Assembly: GCA_037954235.1 (NCBI GenBank)
Contig: JBBMOA010000016.1
Coordinates: forward strand, 20,366,383 to 20,430,382
DNA: 64,000 nucleotides
Source of the DNA: Aulostomus chinensis
Taxonomy: Eukaryota; Chordata; Actinopteri; Syngnathiformes; Aulostomidae
Direction of reading: 5' to 3'
The translations under genes and the position numbers were made by a program. The notes below the pieces were generated by a model that was given only the letters and a program-made list of their open reading frames with translations, was not told where the DNA came from and made no database searches. Positions within the stretch are counted from its first letter, which is position 1; each line of letters opens with the position of its first letter. This document shows positions 38,205 through 50,709 of the stretch, in pieces.

Positions 38205-38384
38205 CCTTAGTAGTGGGAGGTCGCCGGGGTCAAAGTGATGAATTTTTATAGGCCTGTTCCCTGTGTTTCAGCTCTGTCTCTTTCTCTGCGCGCTGCACTG
38301 CCTCTCAAAGACAACCATACAGGGCAATTTGTCCTGCGGGGCCCTGCAGAATGGGCCAGCAGAGAAGTTAAATACCAGGGGGGA

Positions 38385-38415
38385 ACACACACACACACGC
38401 ACACACTCACACACA
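38385..38415 (+). repeat. (CA)n imperfect
   Basis: CA with cgca and ctca interruptions. Confidence 0.93.
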
Positions 38416-40010
38416 AAACATACACATACATTCAGTTTCTCTCTCACACGCACACACTCACAAACCCCTTCGTCCTGTTGTCCTGAATGATTTGTGGCCT
38501 GTCCATTATCCATTCCTAGGGGACAAATGCTTTTGGCTGGTTTCTGAAGGTAAAACCAGAATGGCAGGCCTCAATGCGTGCCATTGTTTTTAGAGAAGTT
38601 TCCCAGATGTTATAATGCACAAGATAAATAGGACACATTATCACTATCTTGCACGCCCTCTTACCTCTTCAAGCTCCTTTTTGGCAAGGGCGTGGCAGGT
38701 TAGGAGACCCCCTACAACGTACACACTGCCATCAAAACGCCATGTCTGCTCTCTCACAACCCAGTGGGTTCACAGGAAGGGTTTCGACTTTGTGTGTGTG
38801 GTACGTGGTGTTAGGCCTGATGCGGGGCGGGTTTACTAGGGTCAACTGTTGACCAGTGGTTCACACATAGGCTAACTTTGCGGGTGATAACGTGTCCACT
38901 CTCACCTCTCCTTCATCCTATTTTGTTTGCCAATGATGAATCCTTGTTTGGGAGCATTAAATTAGCCAGCCTCAGGGAGAGAGGAGTGGATAACTCTGGC
39001 TTGTGTCCAGTCACATCGGGTGGGAAGGGTCACAGCTGATTTACTAGCTTTTCTGTGTAATAGCTCGAAGCAAAGCAAGAGGTTGTATTTGTCTTCACCT
39101 GTTTTGGATGCCCTCTTCCACCCCTCTTGTGCAGATCACAGTCATGCATTGGGGATGGACATGATGAACGTTGATGAATGAAACAGAGGTGGTTTGACTA
39201 CTAAGCAATTCATGCTGAACCTGCCAGCTTGCTGGCACACTGTACCTCAGCTGGCTGCCTCACTTTGCATGGCAGCGAGAAAATAATGGTGCATTCTGAC
39301 AATGCCGCTGCCCCTGCTGGCACAAAGCAAAGCCCCTTGCCCTGCCTTTGGTAATGAAGAATGAATAGTTAGCTCATTGTCCACTCATACTCTATTTCTC
39401 TCTCTCTGCACAAACACAGGGCTTTGTCCACTTTATTTAGGTTTAATCACAGAGGTCTAAATAGATTATTATCAGTAATAACAGTGTGTGATGAATCACT
39501 TTATGGACTTCTAATACGTGAAGAAGAAATAAAAATAGAACAAAACTCGGAGGAGCTCAAATTAATTCACCAGTAATCTGTTATGTGGCAAACATCTGCT
39601 ACTTGTGTTAAAAACATAAAAATAAACTGACATATGTTAAGCAGACTAATATATATCAACCAACTGGCATCCAGAGTATTTGTATGTATGTTATTAGCTA
39701 CAAACTCAAACAGGATTTCAAATATATTAAATAGTGAAACACAGGGCTGTTGTTGCAGGTGTCTAAGTATCCCAGATGTACATTACTGAAAGATTCACAA
39801 CGAATCCAGTTTAATCTCACAACCAGCATTGTATTGGGCAAAACAAGTTTAAGACCCTGATCTGCATGTCTGAGAAACATTAATGACATTTTTACTGGCC
39901 TAATAGTTCTATTATAGTCAAGAATACCATGGTGGTGTGGGTGGGTTCCTTAGTGTTTAAGTTTGACACAGTGGATCGCCTCCATCTGTTGAAAGGACTG
40001 GAGACAGAAG

Positions 40011-40014
<4 letters not shown>

Positions 40015-40077
<63 letters not shown>

Positions 40078-40122
40078 TGTGTGTGCGTGTGTGTGCGTGT
40101 GGGGGGGTCTGTCTGTCTGTCT
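40015..40122 (+). repeat. (GT)n-(GCGT)n-G7-(CTGT)n compound repeat
   Basis: GT run, then about nine GCGT units, further GT/GC, seven G, and gtctgtctgtct. Confidence 0.97.
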
Positions 40123-42469
40123 TTGGTCTTTGAAGTGGGACAGATTGCTTTAACCTCTCTTCTAAGGAGAGCAGCTGGAATAGAGAGCTCCTTTAAACAG
40201 CTGCTTCCTCCTTCGACAGTCATGAGATTATCCTCCATTGATGCACAAAGCCAGCACCTTCCTCAGCGACCTCTCATCCCAGCCCCCCGGCCCCTGCCCC
40301 TCTACAAACACTCAATGTTGACCTGTGACCCATAATGCAGAGATGTAATGCCAAATTACTTTGCATGATCTTTCAAAGAACCCAGAAGAGTGAAGATATC
40401 CTCAGTCTCCTGAACTACAGCTGCTTCTTCAAACTTGTGGTCAAATCAGCGATGGTAATGTCATTTAAGGTGGTCAGTTAAGCATGTTTACATGTAATGT
40501 GCTTTGGAGGCCTTGAGAGTTTCTGCACCTGGCAGCAGGGGGGAGACATCACTGCATTGAGCTGGCCTTAAGTTACAGCACGGGGTTCTCATTTTCTGCA
40601 TCCCGGTGTTCGCCGGGCCGATTTTATGAAAGAGGCAACGGGATGAACAAGGGCTGAGGATTGAAGCTGTGCAGGATGAGGGGGATGTTTCTGACAGAGT
40701 GACAGTAACAGAGCTATGATCAATCAGCCGCCACTCTGACATACTGATTGGTCAGGCAGGGAACTCATGAACGGATCAATCTGTCACATATCAGTCCTCA
40801 CTTCAGTGCAAGAGTCCAATACATGCATAATCCACGGTTCTGTTTTGTTGAATTCATTAAAGTAAAAACACTTAACACAACAGTATTGATTACAAGTGTA
40901 ATTTCTCGGAAAAAGCCACTTTTCCAAAAATTAAGGCAGCATAAGCTAATTGTCCTTTTTTTTAACTAAGTGCCTACAAAGCCTATGGTCCAATTATCTG
41001 TCCAGTGACTCGGATTTTCTCCCTGTAGAAACCGAAACATATGTACCCCCATCTATTCATATCTCAGCTCATTTACATGTTCTTGGAAGGGATAACTCCT
41101 GCCAAACCTTATGCATGTTCAGTGGTGACTGCTCTTTGAACCAGGCCTTGCTTACTGGATTATCCAAATGATTTGAACATGAATGGAAGGGCTATTTCTG
41201 TGCGTTTAATATTGATGCTTTTCTTGCCAGTAAGCAGCGTGAGCTTCTGGCTTCAGCGGTACGTGTGAAGTGGCCGGGGATTTCTGCTTGACTGACTTTT
41301 GGATTTGCGAAGTTGGCGACAGAAGGGGGCTTGTGCAGAAGAATTATAGGACCATGATGCTTGTAGAATCTTAAACTACAAGTCCAGTACATCCTTTTCA
41401 GTATGTTAAAAACGGCCATAGTAAAATGCTGTTTTTCTTCTCATATCCCAAATGTATTGATTATGTTGTACAGAAAATAAGCTGATCCACACATTATGCC
41501 TGTGGTGCTAGTCAGAGATGATATTCTGCAATTGTCTTTGCTAGTTGAGGGTACAATGACTTTTTGACAGGGAAAGTATCTCTTGCCCTTCTCACTAGCT
41601 CCTTCTTTGGCCTATTCATTGCACAAAGCTGCTTAAGCACACTTAAGCGCATTAGCATTTGGCTGCCAGGTGACCATATTGACCCTGCATTTGGATAGCC
41701 TAAATGAGTGAAAGATGGAGCGATTTGTTAGGGCTTTAGAAAGTTGCATTTGAGGAAAGGCTTGGGGGGGGGGGGGACTCAGAGTGATGGAGTTGAAGCA
41801 GTGGGGGAAGTTGTTCCACTTTCTCTCAGCGCATAGTGTTTGCTCTAATCTGGTGCGCCGTTTGTGCCATTTTTTCATGGCCAAAACGGGGCTGATTTGT
41901 GACATTTCAGTGGAAAGGGTCTTTTTCTGCTCGCTGTATTGGCTTGACCTGATTATCTAATCTGTGCTTTGAATTTCAATCAGGTCATCCAGTGTCTGCT
42001 GTGTGGTATGGGAACCACTGGCTGAGGGATTACCTCATTCAGCTGTCTTCAAACACAGATGGTCGAATGTTTAACTAATTGTTAAAAGAGTCCACAAAAG
42101 GGAATTTAACCATACACACAGTCCATGGGGTCAGTACATAGACACAGATAAAGAGAAGGGACAGTGAGGTGGTAGTTTGTGGGAAGGTTCTTTAAAAAAT
42201 CATTCAAATGTACTTAAAGGTAGCGCACTGTGTGGGATATAAGGACACCAGTAAAAGTTTAGCGGCCGAGAATAAATGTTGCTGTGTTTATCTACATGTG
42301 TGAGGACAGATCCATCACTGTCATATTTTCATATAGGTGAACGCCTCTTACATTGCAGCCCTCGCCAGACATACTCATGAAGGAAATATCTACATGTCAC
42401 ACTATTGCAAATATTAGTGATGTTGGATTTGGTGAAAAGGCCATGGTCACAAGAGTGATATGTAGTGTT

Positions 42470-42720
42470 AATAATATTGCAATAGAATACACAATTGCGT
42501 CATGAGTCGACTTGCTTGATTATCAAGAAAAATGCGTACAAATCGCTGATCATTTTGAAATCCCATATCTCAACTAAAAATGCACATTTTAACAAGTATA
42601 AAAACAACTTTCACTGTTTGTAAAATGACAACTTTTACTGTATGAAATAAATAGCAACAACAAAAAGTATCATCAAAATGAATAAAGGCATCTCTGCAAC
42701 AGTTGTATTCAATTCAGTCT
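42470..42720 (+). repeat. dispersed repeat, copy 1 of 2
   Basis: It shares an ordered series of blocks with 48590-48840 in the same orientation: tgcttgattatcaag at 42513 against tgcttggttatcaaa at 48631, then 'acaaat..(c/a)tgatcat', then ctctgcaaca near 42692 against ttctgcaaca near 48812. The spacing between first and last block is 180 versus 183 nt, so the match is collinear and not chance. Confidence 0.65.
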
Positions 42721-43037
42721 AGTTGCTATATAATAAAATTACTAATAATACACATTTTGTATTCTCTGTGCAGCCACGACTACTGCAAATGCATGAACTC
42801 TGGTAAAGATAATGAATCAATCATGCGGCTCATCTAGACTTTCCGTTTTTCACCATTATAAACCCGAAGGAGTAACAACTACAAGGTTGCAACAGACCAT
42901 ATGGCCTCATGTTATGTATTATATCAATTCTAATATTTTTAAATGAACACACGCGTCATATATTTTTGATATGGTTTGACATTGGCCTTCCTTTCCTACT
43001 GAGTTGAGATAATTTATGCGTCGTCTCTCACCTGCAG

Positions 43038-43133
43038 AGTCTCTGCTCCACTGCCACCATGCAGACGGTTCGAACTGCCGACACCAATGAAGTGGACAAG
43101 CTAATATTCAGAGAAAGCGATAATGACCGAAAG
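43038..43133 (+). CDS. inpp5a: inpp5a exon (SLCSTATMQTVR...RESDNDRK)
   Basis: The 96-nt phase 0-0 exon has acceptor tcacctgcag and donor cgaaag/gtaaga. It encodes 32 residues: SLCSTATMQTVRTADTNEVD, then KLIFRESDNDRK. ATMQTVR.ADTNEV.KLIFRESDNDRK is diagnostic of INPP5A. It is an insert-like helical segment between the two catalytic signatures, and I do not see it in other family members. An apparent Met-start reading frame from 43059 runs on into the intron and is not a separate gene. The following intron is only 380 bp, so this exon and the next form a pair. Confidence 0.95.
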
Positions 43134-43513
43134 GTAAGATACAACTACATCGATGCCGCTTGGATAGATCTTAAGTATTATCATCTCCCAAAATTGTATG
43201 ATTTCCGCATGAACCGATTTTTGCACTTATTCACTTGTGCAGATGATCTGAAAAAAATTTTCACTCATGATGCATTTAAATTTATTCACAATGGACTGTT
43301 TTCTATGATTATTTACAAAGTTTTTATTCCCCTGTATCGTATTTTCAGTTACAAATATTGTAATAAAGTGTGATCTCCCTCTAAGTTGTAGATGTAACAG
43401 AAGTGCCTGCTACTGCAGCACACTGCTGTTCATTAGCGTTCAAATTACTAAGTGCTCTTCACATTAGTATCTGTATTAATCAGAGCCCTGTTCCTCTCTT
43501 GCCACTCATTTAG
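43134..43513 (+). other. inpp5a short intron, 380 bp
   Basis: The donor is gtaaga and the acceptor ccactcatttag. It is AT-rich and free of microsatellites. The reading frame of the upstream exon stays open for about 240 nt into it by chance (stop at 43371-43373), giving a misleading 104-residue open frame. Confidence 0.9.
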
Positions 43514-43588
43514 GTTGTTCTTCAACTTGAAAAGAAGCTTTTTAATTATGTCAACCAGGACGTTTTCCGGGAAAACAATGGGACCTCA
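43514..43588 (+). CDS. inpp5a: inpp5a exon (VVLQLEKKLFNYVNQ...)
   Basis: The 75-nt phase 0-0 exon has acceptor ccactcatttag and donor acctca/gtaagt. It encodes 25 residues: VVLQLEKKLFNYVNQDVF, then RENNGTS, matching the recalled INPP5A V(M)LQLEKKLF.Y.NQ.VFR.NNGT. The spacing of hydrophobic residues suggests an amphipathic helix. Changes against the recalled human sequence (D to N, F to V, E to D, A to S) are conservative. It continues the INPP5A-specific insert from the preceding exon. Confidence 0.93.
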
Positions 43589-43950
43589 GTAAGTTACCCC
43601 ACTCCTTTCTAACCTTCTATAATTTTCTTTCACTCTCCGGCTTCTCTCTGCATTTTCTTCCCTTATATTACAAATTAGATTTATTTTATTGACTCTCTTT
43701 TTCCACTTTATAGCAACAATGGTTGACATTCATCACATTTCAAAGTGACTATTTGTGAATGGGGCAGAGCACACAACAATCAAAATCATAAGATTCTTTG
43801 AAGCTGCAAAATTAGATTTGAGGGCTTTTTGTATTCATAAAATGGACGTAAGAAGAGGAGTGTAAAAGCAAAACAAGCACATGCACAAAAATATAATTAT
43901 TGCAGCTGCTGACCTGAGACGTGCTGATGGCCTCACATCACTTTGGCAAG

Positions 43951-44019
43951 CACACACGCACGCACGCACACACACGCACGCACACACACACGCACACACA
44001 CACACACACATACACACAC
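43951..44019 (+). repeat. (CA)n/(CGCA)n microsatellite
   Basis: CA interspersed with cgca units. Confidence 0.97.
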
Positions 44020-44183
44020 TCCTGTTGTCCCCACTGAGAGGCCAAATGCCTTTGGAAAAAAAAAATTCTATGAGACTTGTAAGAGTAGATGAGCTGAGTG
44101 AGTCCTCAGGAGAAAAACAACGATAGGCAGGTCCTTTATATTACCATCTATAGTTTAAAGTCATTAAAATCACTGTAAAGGAC

Positions 44184-44204
44184 CACACACACACACACAC
44201 ACAC
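44184..44204 (+). repeat. (CA)n short microsatellite
   Basis: About 10 units. Confidence 0.94.
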
Positions 44205-45654
44205 TCGCACAGAGTGGAAAAATATCTGTGCCTGTGTTAGCGTGCCTTTTGTTTACTCAAGGGACAAAATAACTGACAGCTGAATTAAGTTTTATTTTTA
44301 AGGACCCAGCACTTCAACAAAGCTAAATCAAAAATGTGCTGACATAATACTCGATTTTGAATCTGAGTTTAACACTCACAGTAGAAGATTGATTTTTTTT
44401 TAAAATCACAACTCACTCTGAAGTCAGTCCAGTGTGACAGTTCTTCTAAAAATTCTGATGCACACTATTACACACTTCACAATATATTTTGCAGTCAAGT
44501 CGCAGATAGCCCAGATCCAACATTATCAAGTACTTGAATCAAAATGTAACACAAAACGTTACTCGTTAATATGTATAAAAACCTCATATTTTCTGTACAC
44601 ATGTATATAAAAAAAAATCCAGACTGTCTGAAATCTAAATCAAGTTGATTCTTTTGTCTTTGTTGTTAGTTAAAAGGCACAAGTGAAGTCTGACTTGAAT
44701 CAAATCATGTGACTCCCCCTCTTAGGAATTTGCAAATAAACTCAATAAAGATCTATCTTGATTCAGAAGTAGTAGTTGTCCCACAAATTTTAACATAGCA
44801 ATTCATTTTGTTCATGGAAATATAAAATAAATTGGCACTTTTGGATAATTGTCGCAACTCTTTTTTTTTAATCTTTTTTTTTTCAGTGAATTCTGGAGGT
44901 TTAAGAATTGTGTGAATGCACAAAAATGTAAAACCCCGCACACTGGGACTCTGCTGTATCCTAGGCCCCACACTGCAGTTTGTCCTCAGTCTGAAGGCAG
45001 CAGTTTTACATCAACTCTCTTCTGATTGGCCAGTTTACTGAAGCCTGATGAGGGGTAGCGTCTTTGTTGAGCTGAAGTAGAATAAAAAAGGTTTAAATCC
45101 AAGTGGCCAAGAGGGTTTGATGTTAAAGCTTTTTTTTTAAAGCTTTCTTTGTTGTTGTTTGCAGCAATTATTTTCGTATTCTTTTGAAACCTGATGGGTG
45201 GAAAAGTTGACCATGTTTAATACAAACACCTGACTCAGTGACATTACTAATGACCATCACCCTATGTGTGACAGAAGATGTGAAAGATCTAATAGGTCCC
45301 CTTGTGTAACAGTAACTGTAGGAGTTCTAGCCAGCCCCCCCGATTCCTCCCCCCTCCCACCTCCCCTCCTCCTCCACCTCCTCCTCCTCACCGAGCCAGA
45401 CAAGACAGATGACATAATGGGGGCTCAGAGATAATCTGATGGTCATGGTCTAGTTAAACACACCATGTTATGATCCTTATAAAACAAACTACCTTTCCAA
45501 AAGGATAAATGTCCCTCTTCACACCCCCTCACTGGGGAAGGGGAAAGAAAAAAAAATCCATTGCATCCTTCATCAACTGCAAGACTTGTACCAGCTTGAC
45601 AGAAATTTAATTCGAGGCAGCTCTTGAAAATAATTATTGTATTTTGAGAGGAGT

Positions 45655-45860
45655 AATCATTGGCTGGGACATGATTGAATGTGTCCATGCCTATTGACTT
45701 TTGCTATGATTAATAGGTTTGTTTAGTCGATATTCCCATCGAAATTGTATAATTAATTATCCCCGGCGCTGTCACGGCAGGACGATGGAGAGCCCTGATG
45801 AGTATTTGGAAAGATTAAATTTTCCTCGCGCTCATGGCGTCAAGGGGCAATGCAGGGCTT
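45655..45860. promoter_or_regulatory. candidate conserved non-coding element with exact TAATTA palindrome
   Basis: The exact 12-bp palindrome ataattaattat (45749-45760) lies among CpG-containing, repeat-free text, with gattaatagg and gattaaatttt nearby. A purine-pyrimidine tract starts at 45884. Confidence 0.35.
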
Positions 45861-45883
45861 TGCTCCGGTGGAGAGATGGAGGA

Positions 45884-45891
45884 GTGTGCGC

Positions 45892-45931
<40 letters not shown>
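45884..45931 (+). repeat. GTGCGCGCGC-(TG)n alternating tract
   Basis: CG-rich alternating start, then about 17 TG units. A run with cgcatgcacgcatgc follows at 45934-45949. Confidence 0.96.
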
Positions 45932-45934
<3 letters not shown>

Positions 45935-48589
45935 CGCATGCACGCATGCTTGCTGTTAATGTTTGTGCTGTGCATCTGCAGATGTGCGATCCACGCACAC
46001 ACACACTTTCTTGCACCCCTACAGCACACACCAGACACACACTCACAGGGCTGTCCCCCTCCTCCGTCCCCATTGATTTTGTTTCAGTATCTCTTTATTG
46101 TAACTTTATCAGTGTGGTGTCGGCAGATGGGGGACCAGGAGAGGAGGGTGTGTATGTGTACTACTTGTAGTAAGTGATGAACCTTTCTGTCTGGCCTGCC
46201 TCTCCTTGTCATTCCGCTAGCATTGCCCTCAGCATTACTCAAAAGCACAGAGATGCCTTAAACATGAGAGAGACCATAAAAAAAATAAAAACCGAATGCC
46301 TCTCTAGCCCAAAGTTCTTTCATGGTCTCCCTGTCCGGGCTCTTAAGTGGTACTACAGAAGCCATGCTAAATGAAATCTGGACATAGGTTTGAAATAAAT
46401 TGATGCTGCATTGTGTCCCCGGCTGTCTTAGTGAAGCTCAACTCTATTCTGGGCAGTTCAGGACAGTATTGACTGCTTACTTAGCCTAATCAAAACTGAT
46501 AGCATGAATATATAATATCTCTTATATGGATATCTTGTTGTTGCAGTCACCTAGTTTTTCTGACATTTTTATGATGTGCAACTAAATTGTACCCTTTCTG
46601 TGAAAATTATTGTCCTTTTCCTGACATCTGTCTGATTATGATAATATCATAATAGATGATATAGCACACTGTAGTTTGGAATTTTTGTTCTCATTGGCTC
46701 CTCTCAGTACCAATCAGCCAACCCCCCCCCCACCCCCGTCAGTGACAGTTTATTGCTTTTCCACAAAAAATAATGAAGATCCCATAAAAAGAAGGAAAAA
46801 TATTGCCCCTGCAATGAAAGCCAAGTGTGAGGTGTAAAAATCAAATTAAATGACCTTTCACCCCAGCATTTATTGATGGCTTTTAATGGCAGCAGGTGTT
46901 GTCACAGGAGATATTTGACAACACATAAATCAAAGCACAATTACAGGTGGTGGACAAGTCACCAACACACGACGGAGACGGTTGGGGGCCACAGACGTCA
47001 TATTCCCTCTTTTTTACCCCTTGACTTCCTGCCTTAACTATCACCTCCTCTCTGATTTAGGAGGGAACTGATCATCCAAGCAAAGTCAGAAATTTGAGCC
47101 CTTGACAGGGTAGTTTTTACTCAGACACTTCTTCATCTTTTTTTCTTCTGTGACATTGCCGGAGCTGCATCATCTCGCACCACCTCCTCCACAACTCCCA
47201 AGGTCATTTCTGGTTGACAAACTACTCGTGGCTTTATAATGTCAGGAGGCCTTGAACCAATATAAGCTGTTTTTTTAAACCACTCACCCACCGCAGCAGC
47301 AGAGCATTATGCTTAATTGACCCAGGATGAAATGTAGCGTGAAATTTTCCATTCACCTGAATGAATTACTCAACATTCACTTAACACACAGTAGACACAC
47401 ACAAACAGCCATATGTTACTCACTTATATCTGAGGATCGATCCAACCCGGGGCCATGCAGATACGTATCTTAATTGGTGGTGCTTCCAACTGGCTTCTTA
47501 AATAAAAGTTTTAATATAAGCTCTCACACTTTTTGAAATCATATATCAGCCCAGTTGTGCTCAAGTAGCTTCTTCTCTCATCATCGTTCATGAGGGGAAA
47601 AAATAAATATATAATTACTGGGCTTTTACAAATTTATACAAAGATAATAAGTATTAAGTTTTCAGTGTTCGATTCACAATGTTGGCACAGAATGTGTGTA
47701 TCTTAAAAGTTTGTTTTTATGGTACCGTCATCAGTAAATATCATCCAAAATAAATTGGAAAAACATTGGTGTTTTGATTAGAAGATCCAATACTGTGCAT
47801 CCCTGACATGCACATGATCAGCAGTTTTATTTGACTGATATTACGGATACTTTCTGTATCAGAAATGTAAAGTCTGTTTTATGTGTTAATGTCGTATATT
47901 TGGTCAGAATCCCGACATATATTTGTAAGTGCAAACTTCGAAGGATGTTTTTGACTTGTTTCACCTGTCAAGGCAAAGCAGCTCCCCAAACTCCTGTTGG
48001 TTAGACACTGTCCAGTCCTCCCTTCCATGTCGTATCTTGTTTCAGTCAATAAGAAACAACTCTCCTTTTTGTTGAACTGGCCTAACTGAAAGCTTACTGT
48101 ATTCCTTAATTAATTCGAGTGCAGAGTATAATAAATATATTGCATGTGTGCAGCGTACAGAGTGGGGGGGGTTTTGAACAGGAACCCTGCGATATTATCA
48201 GCTTCATTGCCTGCATTATTATCTTTTTAATTACAGATAATGTATACATGTAATAGGGAAAAAGAAACAACTCACAATTTTCCACTGCTGCCTTATGTTG
48301 TCTCTTCCAGAATGAGATATTAATTTGAATCCTTTTTCAACATATTATACTTGTTTTTATGCATATGAACTCTAAACAACCCATAATGCAACACTCTCGG
48401 TTAGGAGCCAGTGTCACACTGGAAACCCGTTCAAATTGAATATCTGGTGGTATAATATAGCCTCCACTTTCCAACAAAATTTCATAATTGTAGTCATGCA
48501 TAATAAGACAAATTAAATTATAATAACTATGTTTTATTATGTATTTTTGCTGCAGGATTTGGCCGTATTGCAATTTTTGTGTACAATAA

Positions 48590-48840
48590 TTATGATTGTG
48601 ATACAATAAACGGATAGTATTGCGGTAATTTGCTTGGTTATCAAAGAAACTGCACAAATTATTGATCATCTAGAAATGTGTACTTCAACTCAAGCAAAAT
48701 AACTGGAAGAAAAAAATACAGAAGCAAATGTTTGTGCAGATTTTTTTCAAAATAAATGTTTTTCTAATTCAGATAAAAAGCAAAAGAATTATGTCACAAA
48801 TATGAAGACTTTTCTGCAACATTTGTGTAAGACTGTTTAG
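48590..48840 (+). repeat. dispersed repeat, copy 2 of 2
   Basis: This is the collinear partner of 42470-42720. The flanks are rich in attgcaat and atcacaatt words, which also occur beside copy 1 (42400-42500). No coding capacity and no obvious terminal repeats were seen; a degraded non-autonomous element is likely. Confidence 0.65.
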
Positions 48841-49241
48841 ATCACAATTGCAATTCTTTTAGTTATATATTCACACAAACTGCCATTGCAATTGCAGTGT
48901 GATTAATGGTGCAGAAAATGTTAATATCTCCTTATATTGTGGCCAAGATTGCAATCATTTGATATTTAAAAACTCCACACACACCCTGTGTGTCTGTAGA
49001 AGAAGGCATCAGTGGGTGGATGCGGGTAGACAGGGTGGGGTTACATCCCCTGCTCTGCCATCCCTCATCCACAGTGTGTGAGTCTCTCTTATGACCCCGG
49101 CGGTGTGAGTTTGATGAATGCAGCACATCTGCCCTCCTGAACCACAGAGACTCACGCTGAGAGGCCCCTCTGGCTGGAAGTAATGGCCACTGTTCTACAC
49201 CACTGACACATAATCACACACACACAAAACGCAGAGCGTGA

Positions 49242-49286
<45 letters not shown>

Positions 49287-49287
49287 C
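49242..49287 (+). repeat. (CA)n microsatellite
   Basis: CA with one tata interruption. Confidence 0.97.
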
Positions 49288-50635
49288 TGGACTTTTGCTT
49301 GTTTATATGTGTGTACTCAGCAGTCATGGGAAGACAAAAACATTCATACACGGTCATACGTGGACAGCTTAAACATGTCATTGTAGATGGAAGACACTCG
49401 TTACCTTCCACTGATGTGATAGTACTCATGACAGCCCCTCTGCTTGAAGAGGATATCCTTACAAATATTGCCCATGTGCACCTTGTCATCTCTGTTGACA
49501 TTTCATCATGTACCCATCAAGGTTTTGCTACGTGTAATACACCAATGTAATGTCATTAAAGTCCAGCTGCCTACTCAGCTGCTGTCAGGCAGCCCCCAAT
49601 GAAGGAGGTGGTCTTCATCAGGCCACAACTGTTAGAAACATGTACAACGGGCCAATTTACCACTAAACGAACATGTCTCAGCTCCATCCCGATGTCTTCC
49701 TGTCTTAAAGGAAAGGGCGGAGCTAGAACGAGGCCCTCAAAAGGGGTTGCTGGGAAACGTGGCTGTCAGTCTCTCAGGGAGGCAGTCATGCAGGTGCCCC
49801 AGCTACCTGTTCATCTCCCAGATAATTAATGTGTACAAGAAGCTGCTAATTGCACTTTTCACTAATGATTTATGGGTTCTGTGAAAGGGGGCAAATTGGG
49901 GGAAGTGTGTGTGTACACTCTGTTGAGTGAGTACAGCTGGGTGAGGAGACATGATTGATGAAGAGTGTGTGGGTGCACTGTCAGTGAGAAGAGAGAGACC
50001 CCCGTAGGATGGGACTACACACACACATACACAGATCACACAAGCTGGCTCTTAAAAGAATATAACTTAAAGATAAATTGAAATGAACCTCTGTTTTGTT
50101 CAACCAGCAATTGTTTTTGTTCCTACCGAATCTACTAATTATTCTCTTAATTCAAAATGTAAGAAAACTGTGTTTTCACCGTTTCTTGGGTCACTTGGTA
50201 GATGTTTTGTTTGATAAACAGCGAAAAACCCAAAGATTTTCCATTCTGTTAAACAAGAAAGCACCATATGATTCAACACAAGAAGCTTAAATCAGCGTGT
50301 CTTTACGCGTGTTAGCTTAAACTGGTAATTATTTGTTAAAGTGGTAGATTCAATCGACTTTTATTGCAGCTTCTTGGCATCTACAAACTAAATCAGACCA
50401 GCTTTGAATAAATATAAATAATTTACCTGGTTTACCAAAGATTTGATTTGGTAAATAAATATTTTGGGAGGCTTAAACTTCATCGATGTAGAATATAACT
50501 CTTCACTAACACACTTCCTCTAAAACCACAGAGTTTCCAACACTAGAAGGTGTGCAAACAAACAATTCTGACTTTGTTTATTGATGCTTCTCTCTCCCAG
50601 CATCCCTCCATTCATTTCTTTTTTTATTTCCTCAG

Positions 50636-50709
50636 CTTTTAGAGTTTGACAAAGAGCTGTCAGTGTTCAAGGATCGACTGCATGAACTGGAGATCTCTTT
50701 CCCACCCAG
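50636..50709 (+). CDS. inpp5a: inpp5a exon (LLEFDKELSVFKDRLHELEISFPP), last one in the window
   Basis: The 74-nt exon follows a T-rich tract ending tttcctcag and ends at cacccag/gtatgg, leaving ag of a split codon, expected to be the Ser before the YPYS-like segment. It reads LLEFDKELSVFKDRLHELE, then ISFPP. In other 5-phosphatases this region precedes the substrate-contacting Y.Y..G loop and the P.WCDR signature. Both should be encoded by the next exon, which I could not find in the 13.3 kb that follow. The remaining coding part, about 85 residues with the CaaX end, lies beyond the window. Confidence 0.93.

Larger units (their letters stand above)
27981..43037 (+). other. inpp5a intron, 15.1 kb
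   Basis: The donor is gtgagt and the acceptor cctgcag. It is the largest intron fully contained here. It contains (CA)n tracts (29459-29533, 29637-29663), candidate elements (32030-32460, 32795-33025, 37120-37420), a gcgccacc-box repeat region (about 34320-34880), a 19-bp x4 minisatellite (35101-35176), (GT)41 (38119-38200), a TG/CGTG array (40015-40112) and one copy of a dispersed repeat (about 42470-42720). No nested gene is supported on either strand. Confidence 0.85.
43589..50635 (+). other. inpp5a intron, 7.0 kb
   Basis: The donor is gtaagt and the acceptor tcctcag. It contains CA tracts (43951-44019, 44184-44204, 49242-49287), a candidate element with an exact homeodomain-type palindrome (45655-45860), an adjacent CG/TG alternating tract (45884-45931), and the second copy of the dispersed repeat (about 48590-48840). 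Otherwise nothing is recognised. Confidence 0.85.

Noticed and set aside
43059..43373. 104-residue frame starting MQTVRTADTNEV
   Set aside because: Only the first 25 codons are real (inpp5a exon 43038-43133); the rest is read-through into the 380-bp intron.
45719..46177. 152-residue plus-strand frame
   Set aside because: Includes a Cys/Val run from the (TG)n tract; no domain.
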